Positions 8,888 through 17,072 of a stretch of DNA of 64,000 nt are shown one piece after another. Under the pieces are notes generated by a model. It had not been told where the DNA came from. It searched no databases and saw only the letters and a program-made list of their open reading frames with translations. The DNA lies in assembly GCA_963759125.1 (NCBI GenBank), contig CAVWXN010000009.1, positions 372,001-436,000 on the forward strand, read 5' to 3'. Every line of letters starts with the position of its first letter. Within the stretch, counting starts at the first letter, position 1. The translations under genes and the position numbers were made by a program. This DNA comes from JABDQA01 sp963759125. GTDB lineage: Bacteria > Desulfobacterota > Desulfobulbia > Desulfobulbales > Desulfocapsaceae.

Positions 8888-9257
8888 CTGTGAAAATCTT
8901 AATGAGATATTTCTTGCATATCAACACCTCCAAATTGTTTTGGGTGCTATACCAATTTGTAGAAGCTGCACTAAGTGCAGTAACAACACCTTTTTTTATG
9001 AGGCATCTTCGCTTTAGTTCAATTGTTTCTCCTTTTAAAATCCATTTTGGCCTCTCAAGTCTAATTATTTAAGTTTCTTCCATCCCAGACTTCACTATGC
9101 TCAGGAGAACTGCATGCAGTCTTCCATCGATATCGATTCTACCGCCTGACCTGCCAATCTTGTATAGGTTACTGAATCCTGCCGGCGCCTCCTTTTAAAA
9201 ATTGATGCCATTACTACTTCTTGTCTACAGGATTTCCCATACACGAAAAATGACTGG
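8888..9257. other. Non-coding interval with three short perfect palindromes
   Basis: No convincing gene is seen. The interval holds CTGCACTAAGTGCAG (8966-8980), followed 12 bp later by a run of seven T, which could be a weak terminator on the plus strand. It also holds ACTGCATGCAGT (9109-9120) and ATCGATATCGAT (9126-9137). The last two are only five bases apart and may be protein-binding sites. The interval lies downstream of the FAD dehydrogenase and upstream of dctP, both on the minus strand. Confidence 0.4.
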
Positions 9258-12197
9258 TTATTTAATAGAACTATTTTTTAGCCCCTGTGCCAAGACGATA
9301 ACAGGATGCAAGGCTTTGCGTTCAGTACCGTCTTTAATCTGCTGACGACATGAGGTGCCTGCTGCGGCAATAATCGTCTCCGATGCAGCCTCGCGGATGC
9401 TTGGGAAAAGTTTCTGTTCGCCTATGGCCATAGAGATATCGTAATGCTCTTTTTGATAGCCGAAGGAACCGGCCATACCGCAACAACCGCTGTCTATCTC
9501 CTTGACACTAGTTTTGGGCAGTAATCTGAGCATAGCCACCACCTTGTCACCGGTACCGAAAGCTTTTTGGTAACAGTGAGTGTGCAGTTTGACAGTTTTA
9601 TGTTTTTCGGGCTCAACAAAGGGAAGAGAAAGCTCATCCTGCTCCACCAAGCCCATGATAAATTCTTCAAAGAAAAATGATTGGTCTGCCACCATTTTCG
9701 CCTCACTGGTTTTCAGCAGGCTTGGGTATTCATCCCGAAAACAAGCTATACAACTGGGCTCCACCCCTATGATGGGAATGCCGCGTTTTGCTAATGGTGC
9801 GAGTCTTGCCACATTGTGTTTCGCGTTTTGCCAACTTTCCTTTAGTAGTCCTTTGGAGATCATCGGCCTGCCACAGCACTTTCTATCACGAATCAGCATG
9901 ACCTCATATCCTGCTGCCTCCAGCACGGTGACAGCAGCCACCCCCATTTCAGGCTCATGGTAGCTGATATGGCAGTCATCCCATAAGATTACCTCACCCC
10001 TTTCCCCCTTTTTTCTCGCTCCAGATCGCCTTTTGAACCACTGCTGGAATGTTTCTTCGGCAAGCAGAGGAAACTCCCGGCGCTGGTCGATTTTTACTGT
10101 TTTATCAAGTGTTTTTCGAAAAATGCTGTTTGTGTAAAGAGCATTGGCAAGGCGCGGCACCTTGCTGCCAATTCTATCGGCAGTGGCCATACTGGCAAAC
10201 ATACGGCTCCTGAGCGGTACCCCGTTCTTTGCCTGGTATTGCGCTAAAAACTCATATTTAAGCTTGGCCATGTCGACTTTTGCGCCACATTCATTGCGGC
10301 ATGCCTTACACTCAAGGCACAGCTCCATGGCTCGGTAAACTTCTTTCGAAGTCAAGCCCTCCGCTCCCAGTTTTCCACTGAGGGCAGCGCGCAGGATGTT
10401 GGCTCGGCCCCGGGTGCTGTGAAGTTCGTCGCCTGTTACCCGAAACGACGGACACATGGTGCCAGAAACTTCGGACCGACACACCCCCAAACCGCTGCAC
10501 ATCTCCACAAGTCCGGCAAAACCGCCATGTTCACTGAAGTCAAGTGTCGTTTGCGCGGGCTCGTGCGGGGTCTTGTAGTCAGGATGATAGCGGAGCCAGC
10601 CGCTATCCCATGGTTCAATGGGGTTGATCACCTTGTGGGGGTTGAGTCGATTGTCCGGATCGAAAAGAGCCTTCACCTCACGAAAGGCCTGATGCAGACG
10701 CTGACCATACAATTGTTCGTTAAAATAACTCCTCGCCAGACCTTCGCCGTGTTCACCGGTAGTGCTGCCGCCATGGGCTATGGCCACACCCATTATCTTC
10801 TTGGACAACTGTTCCAGGAGCTGCAATCCCTCGCGAGTTTTGAGGTTGAGTTCCAGGCCCATATGCAGACAGCCGGCAGAGGCGTGGGCGTCAAAATTTA
10901 TATCGATGCCGAAGTTTTTGCCAACCGCCACCACATCCTCGGTGTACTCTACCAGCCGATCCACGGGGACGGTTGCATCGTCGATGATCCAGATAGGTTT
11001 GTCGTCTCCCGGTTTACTAAGCAGCAAACCTATCACCGCTTTGCGAATCTGCCAGACATTGGCAATCTGTTCAGGGGTGGTACAGTGGGTTATCGATTCA
11101 CGATACCCGTGCTTTGCAAGCCAGATTTTGAAGGTATCCAACCGGTTTTCAAGCTCGACCTGGGAGTGCTCGGCAAACTCTACAATAAGGAGGGCCCCAG
11201 GATTGCCGTGGACGAATTTACGCAATTTCGGGCGAAAACCTGGATGATTGTCCGCCAGCATAATCGAGGGCGAGGTCATCAACTCCACGGCTGCGGGCTG
11301 ATACTCCAGAATCGCCGGCACCATTTCCAGGGCATTTTTCACCTTGGGGTAGTGGAGTATAAGCAGATTGAGGGCTGAAGGTTTAGCAACGACACCTAGT
11401 TTAATCTGAGTAATAGTGGCTAGAGAACCCTCACTGGCTGGAATTAACTGCGCCAGATTCATGGGTGAGCCATTTTTTTGATCTTTGAGCAAATGGTCGA
11501 GGCGATAGCCGGCCACATTGCGCCAGGTTTTTGGATACCGAGTCTCAATGTCCCGGCTGTATTGGCCAAGCAGTTTGGGGATCTCCCGGTAAAGGCTTCC
11601 CTCCATACTTTCCCGCCTGGCCAGACCTTCGACTGCCGCACTATCTTTATCAGTAAATGTAACCTTGCTGCCGTCAATAAGTACCACTTCCATTTCCTGG
11701 ATATGGTCAGCAATCATTCCGTATCTGAAGGAGTGCGAGCCAGTGGAATTGTTGCCTGCCATACCACCCATGGTGGCCACCATGCTTGAGGACGGGTCAG
11801 GGCCCACCATCAGTTCGTGTTGGGCGAGGCGGGCATTGAGGGGGTCGAGGACCACCCCGGGTTCCACCCGCACCCATTTCTCCTCTGGGTTAATTTCAAG
11901 AATGTTTTTCAAATGCTTGGACAGATCCATGATCAAACCGGTCCCCACCGTCTGGCCGGAAAGGCTGGAGCCGCCGCCCCGGGGAATGATCGGCACCCCG
12001 TGGTTAGCGCTGATCTCCATGGCTGCCTGGATGTCATCGGTATCTCTTGGCAACAATACACCCAGCGGCATCTTGCTGAAATCAGAGGCGTCGGTTGCGT
12101 AGAGGTGGCGGGTCAGATCATCGAAGAACACCTCACCCCTGACTGCCTTCTGCAGATCATGGATCAATTCGCGGGTGGCCTGTTCCTTAGCCTCCAT
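9258..12197 (-). CDS. FAD-linked oxidase fused to Fe-S and CCG domains, D-lactate/2-hydroxyacid dehydrogenase-like
   Basis: A 979-residue three-part dehydrogenase. Residues ~30-270 form a PCMH-type FAD domain (PIIPRGGGSSLSGQ, GGMAGNNSTGS). Residues ~270-520 form the GlcD-type C-terminal domain ending with GEHGEG. A ferredoxin region follows with CLECKACRNEC near residue 630. The C-terminus carries two CCG-type motifs (CCGRPM and CCGMAG) as in glycolate oxidase GlcF and heterodisulfide reductases. Such proteins oxidise D-lactate or another 2-hydroxy acid and pass electrons to the membrane or an electron-transfer partner. The substrate is inferred only. An AAAGGAG site precedes the ATG, and a small ORF and SnoaL gene lie just upstream in the same operon. 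Confidence 0.88.
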   Translation of the reverse strand: MEAKEQATRELIHDLQKAVRGEVFFDDLTRHLYATDASDFSKMPLGVLLPRDTDDIQAAMEISANHGVPIIPRGGGSSLSGQTVGTGLIMDLSKHLKNILEINPEEKWVRVEPGVVLDPLNARLAQHELMVGPDPSSSMVATMGGMAGNNSTGSHSFRYGMIADHIQEMEVVLIDGSKVTFTDKDSAAVEGLARRESMEGSLYREIPKLLGQYSRDIETRYPKTWRNVAGYRLDHLLKDQKNGSPMNLAQLIPASEGSLATITQIKLGVVAKPSALNLLILHYPKVKNALEMVPAILEYQPAAVELMTSPSIMLADNHPGFRPKLRKFVHGNPGALLIVEFAEHSQVELENRLDTFKIWLAKHGYRESITHCTTPEQIANVWQIRKAVIGLLLSKPGDDKPIWIIDDATVPVDRLVEYTEDVVAVGKNFGIDINFDAHASAGCLHMGLELNLKTREGLQLLEQLSKKIMGVAIAHGGSTTGEHGEGLARSYFNEQLYGQRLHQAFREVKALFDPDNRLNPHKVINPIEPWDSGWLRYHPDYKTPHEPAQTTLDFSEHGGFAGLVEMCSGLGVCRSEVSGTMCPSFRVTGDELHSTRGRANILRAALSGKLGAEGLTSKEVYRAMELCLECKACRNECGAKVDMAKLKYEFLAQYQAKNGVPLRSRMFASMATADRIGSKVPRLANALYTNSIFRKTLDKTVKIDQRREFPLLAEETFQQWFKRRSGARKKGERGEVILWDDCHISYHEPEMGVAAVTVLEAAGYEVMLIRDRKCCGRPMISKGLLKESWQNAKHNVARLAPLAKRGIPIIGVEPSCIACFRDEYPSLLKTSEAKMVADQSFFFEEFIMGLVEQDELSLPFVEPEKHKTVKLHTHCYQKAFGTGDKVVAMLRLLPKTSVKEIDSGCCGMAGSFGYQKEHYDISMAIGEQKLFPSIREAASETIIAAAGTSCRQQIKDGTERKALHPVIVLAQGLKNSSIK

Positions 12198-12208
12198 TTA
12201 CTTCTCCT

Positions 12209-12394
12209 TTAAAAACTCACGTCTAAACGCCAAGCAGCACTCAATGAGCACGAGGTTAAGTCGGTGTGCATAAGCTGACCGGGGTCGTACCTAAAGGCAT
12301 CATCATCGAATATGGCCTCGGTCAGGAGCTGCCACCCCGGCGACAGAGTGAATCCCTTTTCTCCTCTCAATGATTGCAGCCGATGTGTTGTCAT
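12209..12394 (-). CDS. Small unknown ORF (61 aa) between SnoaL and the FAD dehydrogenase
   Basis: No family is recognised. The case for a real gene is positional. Its ATG at 12394 begins one base after the SnoaL stop at 12396-12398. Its stop at 12209-12211 is 11 bp before the FAD dehydrogenase start, and that gap holds the next gene's ribosome site. The protein starts MTTHRLQSLRGEKGF and ends SAAWRLDVSF, with an acidic middle (FDDDAFRYDPGQL). No good ribosome site precedes it, so it would rely on coupling. It could equally be a chance frame. Confidence 0.35.
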   Translation of the reverse strand: MTTHRLQSLRGEKGFTLSPGWQLLTEAIFDDDAFRYDPGQLMHTDLTSCSLSAAWRLDVSF

Positions 12395-12395
12395 A

Positions 12396-12830
12396 TCAGG
12401 AAAAGAGTTCCTTAAAACGGGTAAGATTCTCGGAGGAGATGGCCATCGGGTCATAGCCAGGCTCTGGGTGTCGCTGTACTACATCCCAATGTTCGACCAG
12501 CCTATGCTCCTGGTCAAAGCGAAGGATATCGACAATAACCACCGTCGGCAGCAGTTTATGGAGGATTACAAAATCTCCGTCACTGAACAGGTGAATCGGT
12601 CGCCACTCGTGGCGACCCGGCCGCTTCCATGCGACTTTTTTCAAGTAATTGAGCAAACCTGCTCTCCCCTGACCGATTCCGGGGGTATGTTGGATATAAT
12701 CTTCTGCAACATACTCATCGATTAGAGCGACATTGTCACCATGGAGACACTCTGTCATAAAACGCATGGTGCGTTTTTCGTTCTCGGTCAGATCGCTTCG
12801 CTTGCGCGGATCGTATACGTTGTCAATCAT
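12396..12830 (-). CDS. SnoaL-like / NTF2-fold protein
   Basis: A 144-residue protein of the SnoaL-like (NTF2-like) superfamily. The typical segments are the N-terminal helix with DEYVAEDYIQHTPGIGQGRAGLLNYL, a variant of the family IQHNP motif, and the C-terminal VVDILRFDQEHRLVEHWDV. These small alpha-beta barrels bind or isomerise small organic molecules. Many are found in operons as poorly defined accessory enzymes. It is the first gene of the minus-strand operon that leads into the FAD dehydrogenase. A precise reaction cannot be given. Confidence 0.8.
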   Translation of the reverse strand: MIDNVYDPRKRSDLTENEKRTMRFMTECLHGDNVALIDEYVAEDYIQHTPGIGQGRAGLLNYLKKVAWKRPGRHEWRPIHLFSDGDFVILHKLLPTVVIVDILRFDQEHRLVEHWDVVQRHPEPGYDPMAISSENLTRFKELFS

Positions 12831-13183
12831 TTCACCACCGCCATATAGGTGAAAAGCTTCACCTGATGTTGTAGCGCAAACGCTGTTCCCTCCGAAGGTT
12901 TAACTTCGTGAAGTGGAAACGAGGATGCCTCGGGACAAATTGGTTAAGATATAATACCATTTTGTTTATTACTTTTTAAAACAAAAAGTGTCAATTAATA
13001 TTTTTATTCATATTAAATTAAGCATGTTATGTTATTTTTTTCTAATAACAAAGAAAGGGGTTCATGTTTTTGAGGATATGTGGTAATACCACAGAAGTTA
13101 CTGCAAAAATAAAGAATACTTGCGCTACAACGAGGTAGTAAAAGCTGCAAAGCATCGTTTCATCACAGCCATGTGGGGTCTGT
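12831..13183. other. AT-rich divergent promoter interval
   Basis: This 353-bp interval separates the minus-strand SnoaL operon from the plus-strand GntR gene. It is very AT-rich between about 12950 and 13060 and carries the GntR-type palindrome at 13079-13093. No gene is supported in it. It probably holds both divergent promoters. Confidence 0.5.
13079..13093. promoter_or_regulatory. Candidate FCD-GntR operator
   Basis: TGTGGTAATACCACA is a perfect palindrome about a central A. Its core TGGT-N3-ACCA is the known half-site arrangement of FCD-type GntR regulators such as LldR and PdhR. It lies about 90 bp upstream of the GntR gene at 13184 and between it and the divergent operon. This fits autoregulation plus control of the FAD dehydrogenase operon. 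Confidence 0.6.
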
Positions 13184-13887
13184 ATGCTCAAACCAATAAA
13201 ACAGAGAAAAATCTCTGATCAGATTTACGAGCAGATCAAAGATTTAATCTATCGGGGAGAATATCGGCCGGGAGAACGTTTGATGGCCGAAAGAGATTTG
13301 GCCTCACTTTTCAAAGTTGGCCGCCCCACAGTAAGAACAGCCATCCAGAAACTGATAGATAATGGCCTGGTGGTTGCCAGGCGCGGGGTTGGAACTTTTG
13401 TCTTTGACAATACCACCCAGAAAATTGACAGTACATTTTTACAAATGATGGGGGGGAGGATTTCTCAATTACAGAATTCCAGGAAACCCGCATGGCGCTG
13501 GAGGTAAAAAGTGCCGAGTTGGCAGCACTAAGGGCCACGGACGATGATATACGCATGCTTGAGAAAAGTCTTTCTAGGATAGAAGAAGAACTGGCAGCAG
13601 ACAAGATGCAGATGAACAGCGATATAAGCTTTCACATGAATATTGCTTATGCCACACAAAATATTGTCCATATCCAATTGATGAAATCTATCTACGATGT
13701 GCAGCACAGAGTGATGGATCTTGCCTATGCCAAATTGCTGCAAGGCATGAACATTGATGATCTTGTTTATAAGCAGCATGCCGATATCGCAGAGGCTATA
13801 TTCGCCCGCAACCCAATGCTGGCCCGGCAGACAATGGAAGTACATCTCGGTAAAATCTTGGATATTTGCAGAGAAAATGGTTTGTAA
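13184..13887 (+). pseudogene. GntR/FCD transcriptional regulator, frameshifted at a G7 tract
   Basis: The N-terminal piece (13184-13507) has a clear GntR winged helix (RDLASLFKVGRPTVRTAIQKLIDNGLV). The FCD effector domain continues in another frame from about 13450 (EFQETRMALEVKSAELAAL) to 13887. The break is at seven G residues, 13450-13456. One more G, or two fewer, restores a ~234-residue protein of normal length. A slipped homopolymer is therefore the simplest cause, either an assembly error or real slippage. FCD regulators sense hydroxy acids. Its likely operator is at 13079 and its likely target is the divergent SnoaL/FAD operon. Confidence 0.8.
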
Positions 13888-14070
13888 CGACTATGCTCTG
13901 TGAACTCACCATTCGATTCAAGAGTTGGATTGTTTAGCTGCTAATAAAAATCAACGGTTTTTTGCTTTTGCAGAGATTTCTGACTCGCATCTTTCGCTTA
14001 CTCAAAAACATTTTCACTATTCCCCAAATAGCGCTGGTATCTGGTTAGAAGTTATTTTAGGAGGCTCTAA

Positions 14071-14239
14071 ATAGTTTCTCTTTTTCATGCTTTTCCTCCT
14101 TTAAAAATTTTCTTGCTCTAATGAAGCCTAGCCTTTTTTCTCTTTACTACCGCCTCACAACCAAGAAATCATCGACCTATTTCGTGCATCGATAACTTTT
14201 GGTAACTTCAGATATCCCAAATAGAACCAACTTGTTGTA
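14071..14239 (-). repeat. Direct repeat B: copy of the dctP upstream region
   Basis: This is the second copy of the 169-bp block at 8719-8887, about 94% identical by eye. It contains a ribosome site and the codons MKKRNY of a dctP start, but the frame then runs into unrelated sequence and stops after about 18 more codons. It is thus a truncated dctP 5' end downstream of the uxaA-type operon. It is best explained by segmental duplication and recombination. Confidence 0.9.
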
Positions 14240-14273
14240 GAATCAACCCCTTATTTTAGTTTTTGCAACGTCC

Positions 14274-15431
14274 TCAAACGGTTGGAGCAAGGGAATGAAT
14301 AGCAAATTCGTTGTGGCCCAGAATTTCCGATCGGGTTTGTTTACCCGATGCCACCTCAATAATTTCCTGAAAAAGTTCTTCACCTACGCTTTGGATGGAT
14401 CCGGTTCCCTCAAGTATTTTACCAGCATCCAGGTCGATATTGTCCCTCATGTGGTGATAAATATGGGTGTTGGATGAGACCTTGATAACCGGTGATATTG
14501 GAGTCCCAAGGGGAGTTCCGCGGCCGGTAGTGAAAACTATTAAATGGGTCCCGGCGGCATTAAAGCCTGTCCCCACGACGGCGTCATGAGCGGGACCGTC
14601 CATAATAATCAATCCTTTTTCGGTGGGTTTTTCTGCATAACCTATGACTTGTCTGATCGGAGATGTTCCTCCTTTGAGGATAGCTCCCAGGGATTTCTCT
14701 TCGAGACTTGTCAACCCGCCTTCCTTGTTGCCAGGAGAGGGTTCAGATTCCCGAATATCTACCCCCAGATCTTTAACGCACTTTTCCGTAGCAGCTGTGA
14801 TTTCCAGGATTTTACGTTTTATTTCCGGGTTTGCAGCTCTCTTCGCCAGGATATGTTCGGCTCCTATCATTTCAGGGGTCTCGGTGAGCAGCACCGTTCC
14901 ACCCTTTTTCACCAGGATATCACTGGCAACCCCAAGTACCGGATTTGCCGTGAGCCCAGAAAATGCATCGGAGCCCCCGCATTTCGTTCCGAGGATCAAT
15001 TCCGAACAATGGATCTCCTCACGTAGAATTTTTTCTACTTCTGCAACCATTTGCGAGGCAATTTTTTTCCCTGTTTCAATACTAGCAGTAGTGCCTCCTT
15101 CTGTCTGAATGCTAAGGGTCTCGATTTTTTGCCCCCCTTTTCTCAATTGGTCACCAATCAAATCAGGTGTCATCATTTCACACCCAAGTCCAACAAGGAG
15201 CACACCGGCAACATTGGGATTACTGCAGAATCCGCTCATGACCCGGATTATATGCTCCCTGTCCGGACCAAGGTGGCCGCAACCATGAGGGTGCGATGCA
15301 GTAACAGTACCAGGTACGAGCTGACTGATTCTCTGTGCTACTACGCTAGCGCAGATGACTGTGGGAAAGATTAGAATGTGATTTCGAATTCCAACACTTC
15401 CATTTTTTCTGCGAAATCCTTTAAAGTTCAT
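14274..15431 (-). CDS. UxaA-family hydro-lyase large subunit (altronate dehydratase / sulfolactate sulfo-lyase SuyB type)
   Basis: A 385-residue protein matching the catalytic C-terminal part of UxaA/GarD enzymes. It starts with FRRKNGSVGIRNHILIFPTV and contains the conserved SHPHGCGHLGPD, GLGCEMM, LGTKCGGSDAFSGLTANP and TGRGTPLGTPISPV. The histidine and cysteine motifs bind the catalytic iron or Fe-S site. When split from the SAF subunit, as here, the pair resembles both altronate dehydratase and (2R)-sulfolactate sulfo-lyase SuyAB. Sequence alone does not decide between them. Its start overlaps the small subunit by 11 bp, so the two are made together. Confidence 0.85.
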   Translation of the reverse strand: MNFKGFRRKNGSVGIRNHILIFPTVICASVVAQRISQLVPGTVTASHPHGCGHLGPDREHIIRVMSGFCSNPNVAGVLLVGLGCEMMTPDLIGDQLRKGGQKIETLSIQTEGGTTASIETGKKIASQMVAEVEKILREEIHCSELILGTKCGGSDAFSGLTANPVLGVASDILVKKGGTVLLTETPEMIGAEHILAKRAANPEIKRKILEITAATEKCVKDLGVDIRESEPSPGNKEGGLTSLEEKSLGAILKGGTSPIRQVIGYAEKPTEKGLIIMDGPAHDAVVGTGFNAAGTHLIVFTTGRGTPLGTPISPVIKVSSNTHIYHHMRDNIDLDAGKILEGTGSIQSVGEELFQEIIEVASGKQTRSEILGHNEFAIHSLAPTV

Positions 15432-15717
15432 TTTTGTCCCCCCTTCCCCTGAACCCTTCTACATTGTGAAGATGGACGTGATCACCCTTGTTGATTACCT
15501 CGGATGCGGTTCCAATTTTTTCACCGTACTTGATTACAGCACCTCCTTCGTCAATGTTGCTGAGTGCAAATTTATGGCCGAAAGGAATCGCCTGGGACAA
15601 GATCACGTCTAAGGACCTATCTTCGATAGCTAGATGGATTCGATCCGCTTTTCCAAGCGGCTTCAAGGCTGTTGCTACGTTATCTTTTTTGTTGATTATC
15701 AAAGCATGTTTGGTCAT
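15421..15717 (-). CDS. UxaA-family small subunit with SAF domain (SuyA type)
   Basis: A 98-residue SAF-domain protein. It shows the family core IPFGHKFALSNIDEGGAVIKYGEKIG and a C-terminal GDHVHLHNVEG. In UxaA and GarD this domain is fused to the N-terminus of the large subunit; in SuyA and altronate dehydratase small chains it is separate. It is thought to help bind the carboxylate substrate. It is the first gene of a two-gene operon and has a minus-strand promoter candidate about 130 bp upstream. Confidence 0.85.
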   Translation of the reverse strand: MTKHALIINKKDNVATALKPLGKADRIHLAIEDRSLDVILSQAIPFGHKFALSNIDEGGAVIKYGEKIGTASEVINKGDHVHLHNVEGFRGRGDKNEL

Positions 15718-16124
15718 GGCCAGCTCCCTTTAAGTGGCGCCTCATATCTGATTGTGGTCGAAAATCCCCCAAGGATATTAATTTTAAACTAATGTTCAGT
15801 TTTTTCAGAAATAAACCTAAGTAATTGGTTGAATCCGCTATCAAAACCATGCTACATAACCTGTAAGGATTGTCAACATAAATTTTAATAATTACAAGAT
15901 TATAAGGACACAAACTGCAACGTTCAGGTTTGACATTTTTGGCTAAAAGTAGTACCTGTTGAAAATAAAGTAATTTGCTTTTTAATATTATTATATATTT
16001 TTTATTTTACTTTATTTTTTGCGAAGCAGGAGTTCTATTCCGTTAACATTTTTTTAAAAGCATTTTTGGCAAACATGAAGTACCTCTAAATTTCAAAAGC
16101 GTCACTCAAAAGGAAAATGGGGTT
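15718..16124. other. AT-rich intergenic region
   Basis: This 407-bp interval is strongly AT-rich, especially 15950-16030, and has no supported gene. It holds the likely promoter of the minus-strand SAF/UxaA operon. On the right side it leads into an integrase fragment. The base composition differs sharply from the flanking genes, as is common at old insertion points. Confidence 0.4.
15849..15876 (-). promoter_or_regulatory. Candidate sigma-70-type promoter for the UxaA-type operon
   Basis: Read on the minus strand, a perfect TTGACA (15871-15876) is followed after 16 bp by TAGCAT (15849-15854). It points at the small-subunit gene starting at 15717. The -10 is imperfect, so confidence is moderate. 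Confidence 0.45.
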
Positions 16125-16575
16125 TTGAAGAAGTCAAATGCAGTCAATGCAATAACATCTCGAATTGATATAAATAAATTACGGGAACTTCTGAAAAGAA
16201 GACCTTTGGAGCTCCTTCTTTTCGAAATGGGTATTTCCTCAGGCCTTCGTATCAACGACCTGTTAAATCTTCGAGTTTGTGATATTACCCCTGCAGCCTC
16301 CATAGAGGCTTATACGTTTACTTCAGAACCGCCAATAAAGGCTGCTCTTCGACAATATTTAGATGCGCGAAACCCCGCGCCTGACGACTTCATATTCCGC
16401 AAGAAGCGTAAGAACAAGCCTCTTTCGTTCTCTGCCATCACTACAATAGTCAAATCATGGTTCGAAGAAGTCGGTATCTCTGGGCATTTCAGCAGCCGTT
16501 CATTGTTTAAGACATGGCAGTATACATCCGTTAATCAGACCGATCCAGGACTTGAGAGAACCTTTTTAGAGCAGC
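16125..16575 (+). pseudogene. Tyrosine recombinase fragment
   Basis: The first ~150 residues of a 199-residue frame resemble a tyrosine recombinase (XerC/D-like phage integrase). FEMGISSGLRINDLLNLRV matches the first catalytic arginine box. SSRSLFKTWQYT is a degraded form of the usual HSLRKTWGY box, missing the catalytic histidine-leucine-arginine order. The C-terminal catalytic tyrosine region is absent. The frame instead runs on into a GntR regulator near 16590. It is a dead integrase remnant fused by recombination. Confidence 0.65.
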
Positions 16576-16589
16576 CATCATCCTACGAT

Positions 16590-17032
16590 CTCACTCCAAT
16601 TAATACTAAATCAGTAAACATCCAGGTCCAGGAAGAACTGTTTAAGGGGATTATTACCGGCGCACTTCCCGCGGGCACCAAATTATCACCTAGCGTAGCG
16701 GACTTGCTAAACAGCTTAATGTAAATGTTGTACACGTCAAAATAGCACCGGCTCATCTGGAAGAGCAGGGCTTGATAGAGCTTCTTCTTGATTATACAAA
16801 GAACCTTTCAAACCGTATGAACGCACTTCACATAAGAGCTTATGCGCCAACGGTCGATATGAAAGGACAGGGTGATATGGATATCTGTCCTCATAAATTA
16901 ATACTAGAGACGATACAAACCGGAAATTTCGATAAAGCCAAACAGCTTTTACATACAAATATTTTAGAAGGCAGGGCAAATTGTCCGGCTCATTTAGAGA
17001 TGCTTAAACAGAATAAATCCACAACATTTTGA
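16590..17032 (+). pseudogene. GntR/FCD regulator remnant, frameshifted and internally deleted
   Basis: The sequence begins LTPINTKSVNIQVQEELFKG and reads IITGALPAGTKLSPS in frame with the integrase fragment. It then shifts frame to LAKQLNVNVVHVKIAPAHLE with EEQGLIE, the GntR winged helix. The last part (HKLILETIQTGNFDKAKQLL) is the end of an FCD domain. About 100 residues between them are missing. A normal FCD regulator is ~220 residues. It lies just upstream of the IlvD-type dehydratase gene, which it may once have controlled. Confidence 0.7.
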
Positions 17033-17072
17033 TTTCGCTGATTTTTATTTTTTTTTCGAAGAGTGGTCAACT

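Noticed and set aside
8890..9072. 60-codon plus-strand frame after repeat A
   Set aside because: It has no ribosome site or family and overlaps palindromes and AT-rich sequence.
10419..11378. 319-codon open frame on the plus strand
   Set aside because: It is antisense to the FAD dehydrogenase, which has complete domain motifs. No recognisable protein family.
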